From positions 558,001 through 622,000 of the forward strand of contig NZ_FOQH01000002.1 in NCBI RefSeq assembly GCF_900113695.1: DNA of 64,000 nucleotides. Reading direction: 5' to 3'. The DNA comes from Albimonas pacifica. Lineage in GTDB: Bacteria > Pseudomonadota > Alphaproteobacteria > Rhodobacterales > Rhodobacteraceae. The notes beneath the pieces are model-generated. The model had not been told where the DNA came from, did not search any database, and worked only from the letters and a program-made list of their open reading frames with translations. Shown here piece by piece: positions 16,601 through 24,951 of this stretch (within the stretch, counting starts at the first letter, position 1; the number at the start of each line of letters is the position of its first letter). The translations under genes and the position numbers were made by a program.

Positions 16601-18083
16601 CGGCGAAGGCGGCCACGGTCTCGGGCCGGAACAGGTCGCGGCAATAGTCGATATGGCCGGTCACGCCCCCGGGCCCGTCCACGAGGTCGAGCGAGAGGTC
16701 GTGGCGCGCGGGCCCCGGCGGCAGGGGCCGGCGGCGCAGGGTCAGACCGGGCAGGGTCCAGGCCTCGCGCGGGGCGCGGTCGAGCTGGAATTTCAGCTGG
16801 AACAGGGGGCTGGCGCCGGGATCGCGGGGGCGCTGGAAGGCCTCGGCCAGGCGCTCGAAGGGGACGTGGCGATGCTCGGTCGCGTCGAGCAGGTCGTCGC
16901 GCACCCGGGCGAGATTGGCGGCGAAGCCCTGCGCCGGAGAGACCTGGCTGCGCAGCGGCAGCGGGTTGACGAAGAGGCCGATCAGCCGCTCCAGCTCCGG
17001 CCGGCCGCGGGTCGAGGCGGGGGCGCCCACGATCAGGTCCCGCTCCCCGGTCCAGCGATGGGTCAGCGCCAGCACCCCCGTCAGCAGCACGGCGAACAGC
17101 GAGGCGCCCTGCGCCGCCCCCAGCGCGCGCAGCCGCTCGACCAGCGGCGCGGGCAGGGCCAGCGGCAGGCGCGCGGCCGCGAGGCTCTGCACCGGCGGGC
17201 GCGGCAAGTCGGCGGGCAGGCGGGTGACGGGGAGATCGGCGAGCCGCTCTTGCCAGAACGCCATGTCCGCGGCCTCGGCGGCCCGGCGCGCCTGCGACAG
17301 GGACCAGGCGGCGTGATCGCCGTATTGCACCGGCAGGGGGGGCAGGTCCGGGGCCTCGGCCGCCCCGATCTCGGCGGCGTAGAAGCGCGAGACCTCGTCC
17401 ATCAGGATCTCGATCGAGCCGCCGTCGGCGGCGATGTGGTGCAGCGTGACCAGGATCAGCGTGCGACCCTCGCCCAGGGGGGCGAGGCAGAGGCGGATCG
17501 GGGGATCGGCTGCCAGGTCGAAGGGGCGCGCGGCCTCCTCGCGGATCAGCGCCTCGGGGTCGGCGGGCGTGGCTCGGCGCAGGGGGATGCGCGGCTCGGG
17601 GTCGATGCGCTGGCGGGGGACGCCGCCGGCGTCCTCGATGCGCAGGCGCAGGGTCTCGTGGCGGGCGGCGACGCGGGACAGGGCGGCCAGCAGCGCGGCC
17701 TCGTCCAGCGCGCCCTCGGCCTCGATGGCGAAGGGGATGTGGTGGGCGGCCTCGGGCTGCATCCGCTCCAGCGCCCACAGCCTCGCCTGCGCCGCGGTCA
17801 GGGGCGGGGCGGCGGCGCCGAGCGCGGGGATCGGCGAATCGGGCCGCGGCGCGGAGGCGGCGCGGTCGAGAAAGGCCAGGATCTCGGGCTTGCGGGCCCG
17901 GATCTCGGCGCCCAGGGGGCCGGCCAGCAGCTCCGACGGGCCGGTGCAGCGCAGGCGGCCGTCGACGACCGCAACGCGGATGCCGTGCTGGAAAAGGCGG
18001 GCGAGGAAGCCCTCCGCATCGGGCGCTCCGCGGAAGGCGGATTCGGCCTGCGAAGGGGCGAATGACGTCCAGGGGCTCGGCAT
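13611..18083 (-). CDS. NRPS, TubC-like docking-C-A-T-thioester reductase
   Basis: A 1490-residue protein. Residues about 20-75 resemble a TubC N-terminal docking domain (FLARLFQHGIRVAVVDGRL, then ARKPEILAFLDRA). C domain with HHIAADGGS near 217; A domain with TSGSTGRPKG near 694, INAYGPTE, YRTGD and PTGKLD; T domain with LGGDSLLA near 1061; reductase domain from about 1140 with the NADPH loop TGATGFVGVHLL and the YxxxK pair in GGYNLTKW near 1291. The specificity code reads D-A-P-T-L-G-A-V-N, for which I know no assignment. A terminal R domain releases the chain as an aldehyde, or an alcohol after a second reduction. It is the first gene of the leftward operon although its domains suggest the last step. 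Confidence 0.93.
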   Translation of the reverse strand: MPSPWTSFAPSQAESAFRGAPDAEGFLARLFQHGIRVAVVDGRLRCTGPSELLAGPLGAEIRARKPEILAFLDRAASAPRPDSPIPALGAAAPPLTAAQARLWALERMQPEAAHHIPFAIEAEGALDEAALLAALSRVAARHETLRLRIEDAGGVPRQRIDPEPRIPLRRATPADPEALIREEAARPFDLAADPPIRLCLAPLGEGRTLILVTLHHIAADGGSIEILMDEVSRFYAAEIGAAEAPDLPPLPVQYGDHAAWSLSQARRAAEAADMAFWQERLADLPVTRLPADLPRPPVQSLAAARLPLALPAPLVERLRALGAAQGASLFAVLLTGVLALTHRWTGERDLIVGAPASTRGRPELERLIGLFVNPLPLRSQVSPAQGFAANLARVRDDLLDATEHRHVPFERLAEAFQRPRDPGASPLFQLKFQLDRAPREAWTLPGLTLRRRPLPPGPARHDLSLDLVDGPGGVTGHIDYCRDLFRPETVAAFADHLQRLLTSAAEAPDRPVALLDMLSPEEIHRELVEWNDAAREIDPAERFPALFEAWAAKTPDAPAVEVQAGGETRAESYAALDARANRLAHRLRALGIGPDAVVGIALDRGADMVAAWLAVLKAGAAYLPLDPAYPAERLAWMLSDSGARLVLTASDIALPGAAERIDLDLGWPEGAETPPAAGADPQDLAYLIYTSGSTGRPKGVEVPHAGLVNLARDKIAMCGTGPGDRVMSFFSFSFDASIPDLVMSLGAGATLLLAPARDLPAGPAFARTLRERRATHLTITPSALASLPETDLPDLRLVLVGGEAPSRELVERWSAGRRFINAYGPTECTVNASMVPLTAEAPDPVLQAPANKRLHVLDAQQGLLPPGAPGELCVAGLGLARGYRGRPGATAAVFVPDPWGAPGARLYRTGDRAVRLRDGSIRLLGRLDDQIKLRGHRIEPAEIARACESHPAVEAAAVVPREVDGRTRLVAYLVAEGRPEESLRAHLLARLPRHMIPDALVRLDRLPLSPTGKLDLRALPAPEPRARRGRPPRGEAERTVAALFSDLLGVADPGAEDDFFDLGGDSLLATRLVAAIEASGGAAPRLRDLFESSTVAAIARRIEGETAPGPGAEPWREDLALDPAIRPAAGAPLRAGLPGPVLLTGATGFVGVHLLAELLEDPVREVLCLTRRGGAGPILAALQAHGLLRPGMEARVATVTGDLGAPSLGLSTPDLARAAACAAILHCGAEVHHIRPYRALRGPNVEGTRALLRLAAETGAAFHHVSTLSAVGAAAEIEAAAGRPPPGGGYNLTKWVAERLAAEAGARGLAVAIYRLGAISGHSRTGAFNPADILGLRLRGYLASGLAPAGEARMSLLPVDHAARAILHLAADPENRGRVFHLAHSTPVSTERLFEACAAEGRPIRRLAPAEWRAHMARIARAEPDHPLHRLAALGPGEGFGNGPSPACARTRAALDPHLPEPPLDQALLRRYVRACLAANGVPDLQEAAR

Positions 18084-18273
18084 GGATCTCGACGCGACGA
18101 AGGGGGGACGAGAGCGCCTGGGAAGCCGGGGCCTGGGTCAAGCTCGAATACCCGACTAAAACAGTTTGGATCTGCGGGCAAGCCGTGTAGAGGTGAAACC
18201 ATCGAGGAGCGAGCCTCGCCGCCGCCCGCCAGCCCCTCCGCGAAATCCACCGATCCGAGGAGTGCCGCGCGCG
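18084..18273. promoter_or_regulatory. Divergent promoter region between the two assembly-line operons
   Basis: These 190 bp separate the two outward-facing biosynthetic operons and must hold both promoters. The only AT-rich part is about 18147-18190 and contains the small dyad AAACAGTTT (18159-18167). I could not assign convincing -35/-10 hexamers or a clear Fur or RirA-type operator. At the right end GAGGAG (18257-18262) is the ribosome binding site of the acyl-AMP ligase gene. Confidence 0.55.
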
Positions 18274-20511
18274 ATGCCTGCGTCCGCCGTCCCCGCTGTT
18301 GCGTCCAACCCAAGTCCCTGCGCCGCCGACCCTTTCCGGAGCATCCTGGCGCATCTCGACGACCGCGCCGCGGGCATGGGCGCGGTGGAGGCCTTCCGCT
18401 TCCACGGCGACGAATCGCGCGACGAGCCCGAGGCGTTCACGAGCTGGACCTGGGCCGGGCTGCACGCCCGCGTCGCCGGCGTGGCGGCGGAGCTGCGCGC
18501 CTGCGGCGCCATCGCGCGGGGCGACCGGGTGCTGGTGGCCTTCCCGGCGGGGCTCGCCTTCATCGCGGCCTTCCTGGGCTGCCTCGCCGCCGGCGCCGTG
18601 CCCACCCCCGTGCCCCCGCCGCGCCGGCGCGAGCGCCTCAGCCGCTGGGCCCATATCGCCCGCGATTCGGGCGCCGCGGCCCTGCTCTGCGCGCCGGAGC
18701 TGCGCGACCGTCTCGGCGAGGCGGTGGCCGAGGCGGGCGTCGCGCACATCCTGCTGTCGGAAGCGGCCGATCCCGCCCGGCCGGCCCCTGAGCCGGGCGC
18801 GGCCTGGGACCAGCCGGGGCCCGGGGACCTCGCCTTCCTGCAATACACCTCCGGCTCCACCGGGGCGCCGAAGGGGGTGATGATCACCCACGGGATGCTC
18901 TCGGCGAACCTCGAGCAGATCCGCCACGCCTTCCGCTTCCGTCCCTCGGACCGGATCGCGGGCTGGCTGCCGCATTACCACGACATGGGCCTGATCGGCG
19001 GCATCCTCACGCCGGTGCGCCTGGGCGTGCCCAACGCGATGATGAGCCCGGCGGCCTTCCTGCGCGACCCGATCCGCTACCTGGAGCTCGCCTCCCGCTC
19101 CGGCGCCACCCTGATCGGCGGCCCGAACTTCGGCTACGAGCACTGCCTGCGCCATGCCTCGCCCGAGGCGCTGGCGCGGGTGGACCTATCGGGCCTGCGC
19201 CTCGCCTTCTCCGGCGCCGAGGCGATCCGCGCCGAGACCCTGCGCCGGTTCGCGCAGACCTTCGCCCCGCGGGGCTTCAGGCCCGAGCTGTGGGTCGGCT
19301 GCTACGGGCTGGCCGAGGCGACGCTCTGCGTCTCCGTCACCCCGCCCGACGGCGCGGGCGCGCGGGCGCTGGCGCTGGACGCCGAGGCGCTCGCCGCCCA
19401 CCGCATCGCCCCCGGCCACGGCGCCGAACTGGTCGAGAGCGGGGCGGTCGCGCCGGGCATCGAGCTCGCCATCGTCGACCCTGCGTCGCGGACCCGCCTC
19501 CCCCCCGATGCGGTCGGCGAAATCTGGCTGCGGGGCGCTTCGGTGGCGCGGGGCTGCTGGGGGCGCGAGGATGCCGAGGGGACCTTCGACCAGCGCCTCG
19601 ACGGACAGGGCGGCTGGCTGCGCACCGGGGACCTGGGCGCGCGGGTCGACGGCCGGCTCTATGTCGCCGGGCGGCTGAAGGAGCTGATCGTGGTCCGCGG
19701 CCGCAACCTCCACCCCCAGGACCTGGAGGCGACGGCGACCGCCGCCCACCCCGACCTGCTGCCCGGCCGCGCCGCCGCCTTCGCGCTGGACGCCGGCGGC
19801 GACGGCGACTTCGCGCTGGCCTGCGAGCTGCACCGCAGCGCCTGCCGCGCGCCCCGCTCGGCCGAGATCTTCGCCGCCCTGCGCCGGGCGCTGGCCGATC
19901 GCCACGGGGTGCTGCCCGCGCGGCTCGTGCTGCTGCGCCCAGGCGCGCTGCCGGCGACCCCCAGCGGCAAGATCCAGCGCTTCGCGGTGCGCGACGGCCT
20001 CGCCCCCGGCGGCTGGCTGACCCCGCTCGCCGAGCACGCCCGCGCGGCGCCGCAGGACCCGCAGGCGGCCCCTCCGGGCGCCCTCGCCCAGGCCCTGCGC
20101 GCGGCCCCGCCCGCGGTGCGCCGGGCCCGCCTGCTGGCGCATCTGCGCGCCGCGCTGGCCCGGGCGACGGGCGACGACGCGGCGATCGCCGAGGACGTGG
20201 GCCTGTTCGATCTCGGCCTCGATTCCGCCGGCGGCGTGGCGCTGGTGGCGGGGCTGGAGCGGGACCTCGACCTTGCGCTCGACGCGACCCTGATCTACGA
20301 GCACGCCACGCTCGCCACGCTGGGCGACCACCTGTTGGGCCGCCTGTTTCCGCCCGACGCGCCCCCCTCCGGCGCCGGTCCCGGCCAGTCAGCCCACGCC
20401 CCCCTTGCCAGCGAAAACCGGGCCCCCCAGGGCGCCCGAGACGTTCCCGCCAGCGATGACGACGACGAGGCCATGCGCGCGCTCGAGGCGCTGCTGGCTT
20501 CCGATCCCTGA
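18274..20511 (+). CDS. Fatty acyl-AMP ligase (FAAL) fused to ACP
   Basis: A 745-residue loading protein. Residues about 20-580 are a fatty acyl-AMP ligase: YTSGSTGAPKGVM near 190, the FAAL-typical GWLPHYHDMGLIGG, and CYGLAEATL. FAALs activate a free fatty acid as acyl-AMP and load it on a carrier; here the carrier is in cis (GLDSAGG, serine near 650). A 50-residue Pro/Ala linker and acidic tail (ASDDDDEAMRALEALLAS) follow, probably docking to the next PKS. The ATG at 18274 is chosen because GAGGAG lies 11 bp upstream and homology begins just after it; an in-frame GTG at 18262 is too close to that site. This is the first rightward gene and implies an acylated, possibly amphiphilic, siderophore. 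Confidence 0.94.
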   Translation: MPASAVPAVASNPSPCAADPFRSILAHLDDRAAGMGAVEAFRFHGDESRDEPEAFTSWTWAGLHARVAGVAAELRACGAIARGDRVLVAFPAGLAFIAAFLGCLAAGAVPTPVPPPRRRERLSRWAHIARDSGAAALLCAPELRDRLGEAVAEAGVAHILLSEAADPARPAPEPGAAWDQPGPGDLAFLQYTSGSTGAPKGVMITHGMLSANLEQIRHAFRFRPSDRIAGWLPHYHDMGLIGGILTPVRLGVPNAMMSPAAFLRDPIRYLELASRSGATLIGGPNFGYEHCLRHASPEALARVDLSGLRLAFSGAEAIRAETLRRFAQTFAPRGFRPELWVGCYGLAEATLCVSVTPPDGAGARALALDAEALAAHRIAPGHGAELVESGAVAPGIELAIVDPASRTRLPPDAVGEIWLRGASVARGCWGREDAEGTFDQRLDGQGGWLRTGDLGARVDGRLYVAGRLKELIVVRGRNLHPQDLEATATAAHPDLLPGRAAAFALDAGGDGDFALACELHRSACRAPRSAEIFAALRRALADRHGVLPARLVLLRPGALPATPSGKIQRFAVRDGLAPGGWLTPLAEHARAAPQDPQAAPPGALAQALRAAPPAVRRARLLAHLRAALARATGDDAAIAEDVGLFDLGLDSAGGVALVAGLERDLDLALDATLIYEHATLATLGDHLLGRLFPPDAPPSGAGPGQSAHAPLASENRAPQGARDVPASDDDDEAMRALEALLASDP

Positions 20512-20527
20512 CCGGGAGAGGGTTCCG

Positions 20528-23500
20528 ATGACCTCCACCAGCCAGCCCCACGGGGAGGGCGAGGCGCGGATGCGCGATCTGCTCGATCGCGCCGCCGCCC
20601 GCCTCGCCCGCCACCAGGCCGACCGCCACGAGGGGATCGCCGTCGTCGGCCTCGCCGCCCGCTTCCCCGGCGCCCCGGACCTCGACGCGTTCTGGGACCT
20701 GCTGGACCGCGGCGAGAGCGGGCTGCAGCGCGTGGACGCCGCCGATCTCGCCGCCGCGGGGCTTCCGGCCGCGCTGCTCGACGATCCCGACTACGTGCCC
20801 GTCTGGGGCGGCCCGCCCGAGGCGGACGGCTTCGACGCCGATCTCTTCGGCTACGCCCCGCGCGAGGCGGAGCTGCTGGACCCCCAGCAGCGGATGGTCC
20901 TGGAATGCGCCTGGCACGCGCTGGAGGACGCCGGCCGCGATCCGGCCCGCGAGCCCGGCCGCGTCGGCGTCTGGGCCGGCGCGTCGCTGTCGAGCCACCT
21001 GCTGCGCGCCGCCGGCCGGGCCGGCCGGATGGAGGCGGGGCTCGCCAACATCGCCGGCATGGTCGCGGCCCGCGTCTCCTGGCGCTTCGGCCTGACGGGG
21101 CCGAGCGTGGGGGTGCAGACCACCTGCTCGACCGCGCTCACCGCGATCCACATGGCCGTGCAGGCCCTTCGCCGGCGCGAGTGCGACCTGGCGCTGGCCG
21201 CCGCCGCCGCCGTCGACGCCCCCCGCCCCGAGGGCTACGCCCACCAGGCCGGGGGCGTCGCCGCCCCCGACGGCGTCTGCCGGCCCTTCGACGCCGCCGC
21301 CGCCGGCACGGTCTTCGCCAACGGCTGCGGCGTGGTGGTGCTGCGCCGGCTGAGCGACGCGCTCGCTGACGGGGACCCGATCCGCGGCGTGATCCTGGGC
21401 TCGGCCATCGGCAGCGACGGGGCCGACAAGGTGGGGCTGACGGCGCCCAGCGTCTCGGGCCAGGCGGCGGTGCTGTCGGCGGCGCTGGCCGACGCGCGGC
21501 TGGGGGCCGAGGCCCTCGACTGCATCGAGGCCCACGGCGCCGGCACCGCCCTGGGCGACCCGATCGAGGTCGCCGCCCTCACCCGCGCCCATGGCGAGGC
21601 GCTGGAGACGGCCGGGCGCCGCTGCACCCTGGGCTCGGTGAAGGGCAACGTCGGCCATCTCGACGCCGCCGCCGGCATGGCGGGGCTCGCGAAACTGCTG
21701 CTGGCTTTCAGCCACGACCGCTTCCCCAGCACGGCGAACTACGCGCAGCCCAACCCGAAATGCGCCTTCGGCCCCTTCGAGGTCTCGGCCGAGGCCCGCC
21801 CCTGGCCCCGCGACCCCCACCGCCCGCGGCGCGCCGGCCTGTCGTCGTTCGGCATGGGCGGCGCCAACGCCCACCTGGTGATCGAGGAGCCGCCGCGCCT
21901 CCCCGCCGCCCCGCAGACGGAGGGCGCCCAGCTCCTCCCCCTCTCCGCCCGCACGCCCGAGGCGCTGGCGCGGCTGGGCGAGGATCTGGCCGCGGCGCTG
22001 GAGGCGGGCGAGGCCCCGCTCGCCGACGTGGCCTTCACCCTCCAGGTCGGCCGCCGCCCGCTGCCCGAGCGGCGCGCCGTCGTCGCCGCCACCCGCGAGG
22101 CCGCCATCGCCGCCCTGCGCGCGCCGGCCGAGCCGCTGCGCCCCCTCTCCGGCGCCCCCGAGCCAGTCTTCGTCTTCGCCGGCCAGGGCGCCCAGCGCGC
22201 CGGCATGGCCCGCGACCTGCGCGCCGCCGAGCCGGCGTTCCGCGAGACGCTGGACGCCTGCCTCGACCTCGCCCCCGCCGAGCTGGTCCTCCCGGCCCTC
22301 ATGCTGGACCCCGCCGAGCCCCGGCGGATCCACGAGACCCGGGCCGCCCAGCCCGCGCTCTTCGCCCTCGAGCTGGCGCTGGCGCGGATGTGGATCGCCC
22401 GCGGCGTCGTCCCCACGGCGCTGATCGGGCACAGCGTGGGCGAGCTCGCCGCCGCCTGCCTTGCGGGCGTGATGGACCTGGAAGGCGGGATGCGCCTCGC
22501 CGTCGCCCGGGGCGCGCTGATGCAGGCCTGCCCGCGGGGCGCGATGCTGTCGGCGATGATCTCGGAGGCGGAGGCGGAGGGCGCCTTGCCCGAGGGCGTG
22601 GAGCTCGCCGCCGTCAACGGCCCGCGCAGCGTGACCCTCGCCGGGCCCGAGGCGGCCATCGCCGAGCTCGCCGCGCGGCTCGAGCGCAGCGGAGTCGGTT
22701 GTCGGCCCCTGCAGACCTCCCACGCCTTCCACAGCGCCGCGATGGAGCCAGCCATGGCGCCCTTCCGCGAGGCGGTGGCGGGCGTGGCGCTGCGCCCTCC
22801 CGAAATCCCCATCGTCTCGACCCTCACCGGCGACTGGCTGACGGCGGCCGAGGCGACGGACCCCGACCGCTGGTCCCGCCAGCTCCGCCGCCCGGTGCGC
22901 TACGGCGAGGCCGTGGCCCGCCTGCGCGAATATTCGCGCCCTCTGCTGCTGGAGATCGGGCCGGGCGCGGGGCTGATCCGCCTCGCCCGCCAGGCGCTGG
23001 CCGGCGACGACGGGCCCGAGAGCCGCGGCGTCGCCTCGCTGCCCGAGGCCGGCGCCCGCGACGGCGCGGCCGAGGTCCTGCGCGCGACCGGCGAGCTCTG
23101 GGCCGCAGGGGCGCCCATCGACTGGCCCGCCCTGCACCCCGCCCCCCGCCGCCGCGTGCCGCTGCCCGGCTACCCGTTCCAGCGGCGCCCCTTCTGGCTG
23201 CCCCCCGCCTCCGCCGCGCCCGAGGATCCGCGGGCCGCGACCGACCCCGCCCGCTGGACCCACCAGCCCAGCTGGCGGCGCCTGCCCGCCGCCGCCCCCG
23301 CCGCCCCGCCCCGCCGTCTGCTGCTGGGCGCCGCGGCGCTGGACCCGCGCCTCGACCGACCGCTGGCGGCCGAGCGGCTGGACCTCCCCCCCGAGGCCGA
23401 CTCCACAACCCTGCGCGAGGCGCTGGAGGCGGCCGCCCCCGAAGAAATCCTCTGCGCCTGGGGCCTGGACGAGACCGCGGGCGAGGCGCCGGGCGCGCTG

Positions 23501-24931
23501 CTCCGCGGGGCCGTGGCGCTGGGCCGGGCGCTGGCGGGCTCGACCCTGCGCCCGCGCCTGACCCTGGTCGGCGCCGGCATGCAGGACGTCGCCGGGCGCG
23601 AGCCGCTGGACCCCGGCGCGGCCATGGCCGCGGGCCTGGTGCCGGCGCTGGCGCAGGAGCTGCCGGGCCTCGTCTGCCGCAGCCTCGACCTGGACCTCTC
23701 CGAGCCGGCGGGCCCGATCCGCGGCCTCGCCGACGCGCTGAACGCCCCCTTCGCGCCCGCCGACGCGCTGGCCCTGCGCGGCGGCCGGCTGTGGCGGCGG
23801 GAGTGGGAGGCCGCGCCCTCGCCCGAGCCCGAGACGCTGCCCGCCCTTCATGGCCGCGCCGCGGTGATCGTGGGCGACCTCGCCTCCGGCCTGACCCTGG
23901 CCTTCGCCCGCGCGGCCCGCGAGGCCGGGGCCTGCGGCGTCGCGCTGCTGGGCGCGGGCGCGCAGACCGGGCAGGGGGAGGGCCGCCTCGCCGACGGTCT
24001 GCGCGCCCTGGCCGCGCCCGGCTTCACGCTCCATGCCGAGGCGGGCGACCCGACCGACGCCGCCTGGCTGGGCCGGGCGCTGGATGCGGCCGAGGCGCGG
24101 CTGGGCCCGCTCGCCGGCGTCTTCCACACCGGCGCCATGGGCGACGCCAGCCTCATGGCGCTGGCCGAGGCCGAGCCCGCGGCGCTGACCCGCCTGGTCG
24201 AGCCGCGCCTGCGCGGCGTGGCGGCCCTGCGCCGGGCTCTGGCGGGCCGCGACCTCGCCTTCTGCCTGGTGCAGTCGTCGCTGTCGGTGCTGGCGGGGGG
24301 CGCCGGCCTCGGCCCCTACGCCGCCGCCAACGCGGGGATCGAGGCGATCGCCGCGCTGGCGGGGCGCGAGGGCCCGACCGCCTGGCAGGCCGTGCAATGG
24401 GACGCGGCCGAGACCGGCTCGCTGGCCGGCCACGCCGGCCTCTCGACCCTGCGGATCCTCTCCGAGGCCGAGGTCGCACGGCTGACCCGCGCCATCCTCG
24501 CCCGGCCGGGCGCGAGCCTGGTCGCGGTCACCCCCGGCCCCCTCGCGCGCCGGCTCTCCGAAGCCGACCGCCCGCCGGCCGAGCCCCCGGCGCCCCGCCG
24601 CCGGACCCGCCCCCTCGTCCCCCCGCGCGACGATACGGAGCGGGCGGTGGTGGCGGTGATGTCGCAGATGCTCGGCGTGCCGGAGATCGGGGTCGAGGAC
24701 GATTTCTTCGAGCTCGGCGGCCACTCGCTCCTCGCCATCCAGATCGTCGACCGTCTGCGCCGCGACTTCGGCGTCGAGCTGCCGGTGCGCGCCCTGCTGC
24801 AGGAGCAGCCCTCCGCCGCCGGCATCGCCGCCGCCCTGCGCGAGGCTCGCGCCAAGGCCGACGAGGACGGCCGCGCGCTGGCGCGGATGCTCGACGAGAT
24901 CGAGACCAGCCCCGCCGACGGCGCGGCCTGA
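20528..24931 (+). CDS. Type I PKS module, KS-AT-(degenerate KR)-ACP
   Basis: A 1467-residue module that should extend the fatty acyl starter by one malonyl unit. KS: TTCSTAL near 199, EAHGAGT near 334, KGNVGH near 375. AT: GHSVGE near 635 and HAFHS near 732, the malonyl type. KR-like region about 1108-1290: the dinucleotide loop reads VGDLASGL and the catalytic Lys segment reads EPRLRG (Lys to Arg), although the Tyr and Asn of PYAAAN remain; I infer that it does not reduce. ACP: LGGHSLLA near 1400. The N-terminus (MRDLLDRAAARLARH) is a short docking helix. GGGAG precedes the ATG 16 bp after the FAAL stop. The next gene is an LLM monooxygenase, which fits oxidation of a retained beta-keto intermediate. 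Confidence 0.94.
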   Translation: MTSTSQPHGEGEARMRDLLDRAAARLARHQADRHEGIAVVGLAARFPGAPDLDAFWDLLDRGESGLQRVDAADLAAAGLPAALLDDPDYVPVWGGPPEADGFDADLFGYAPREAELLDPQQRMVLECAWHALEDAGRDPAREPGRVGVWAGASLSSHLLRAAGRAGRMEAGLANIAGMVAARVSWRFGLTGPSVGVQTTCSTALTAIHMAVQALRRRECDLALAAAAAVDAPRPEGYAHQAGGVAAPDGVCRPFDAAAAGTVFANGCGVVVLRRLSDALADGDPIRGVILGSAIGSDGADKVGLTAPSVSGQAAVLSAALADARLGAEALDCIEAHGAGTALGDPIEVAALTRAHGEALETAGRRCTLGSVKGNVGHLDAAAGMAGLAKLLLAFSHDRFPSTANYAQPNPKCAFGPFEVSAEARPWPRDPHRPRRAGLSSFGMGGANAHLVIEEPPRLPAAPQTEGAQLLPLSARTPEALARLGEDLAAALEAGEAPLADVAFTLQVGRRPLPERRAVVAATREAAIAALRAPAEPLRPLSGAPEPVFVFAGQGAQRAGMARDLRAAEPAFRETLDACLDLAPAELVLPALMLDPAEPRRIHETRAAQPALFALELALARMWIARGVVPTALIGHSVGELAAACLAGVMDLEGGMRLAVARGALMQACPRGAMLSAMISEAEAEGALPEGVELAAVNGPRSVTLAGPEAAIAELAARLERSGVGCRPLQTSHAFHSAAMEPAMAPFREAVAGVALRPPEIPIVSTLTGDWLTAAEATDPDRWSRQLRRPVRYGEAVARLREYSRPLLLEIGPGAGLIRLARQALAGDDGPESRGVASLPEAGARDGAAEVLRATGELWAAGAPIDWPALHPAPRRRVPLPGYPFQRRPFWLPPASAAPEDPRAATDPARWTHQPSWRRLPAAAPAAPPRRLLLGAAALDPRLDRPLAAERLDLPPEADSTTLREALEAAAPEEILCAWGLDETAGEAPGALLRGAVALGRALAGSTLRPRLTLVGAGMQDVAGREPLDPGAAMAAGLVPALAQELPGLVCRSLDLDLSEPAGPIRGLADALNAPFAPADALALRGGRLWRREWEAAPSPEPETLPALHGRAAVIVGDLASGLTLAFARAAREAGACGVALLGAGAQTGQGEGRLADGLRALAAPGFTLHAEAGDPTDAAWLGRALDAAEARLGPLAGVFHTGAMGDASLMALAEAEPAALTRLVEPRLRGVAALRRALAGRDLAFCLVQSSLSVLAGGAGLGPYAAANAGIEAIAALAGREGPTAWQAVQWDAAETGSLAGHAGLSTLRILSEAEVARLTRAILARPGASLVAVTPGPLARRLSEADRPPAEPPAPRRRTRPLVPPRDDTERAVVAVMSQMLGVPEIGVEDDFFELGGHSLLAIQIVDRLRRDFGVELPVRALLQEQPSAAGIAAALREARAKADEDGRALARMLDEIETSPADGAA

Positions 24932-24951
24932 CCAACCCCCCGGGAGGATCC

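Noticed and set aside
18084-18273. Fur or iron-responsive operator between the divergent operons
   Set aside because: Only a 9-bp dyad (AAACAGTTT) was found, with no match to consensus sites, so I list it only as a promoter region.
20350-20527. Start of the rightward PKS at an upstream in-frame ATG (20405)
   Set aside because: That frame overlaps the FAAL-ACP tail and gives a non-homologous leader; the ATG at 20528 has a GGGAG site and the expected docking helix.
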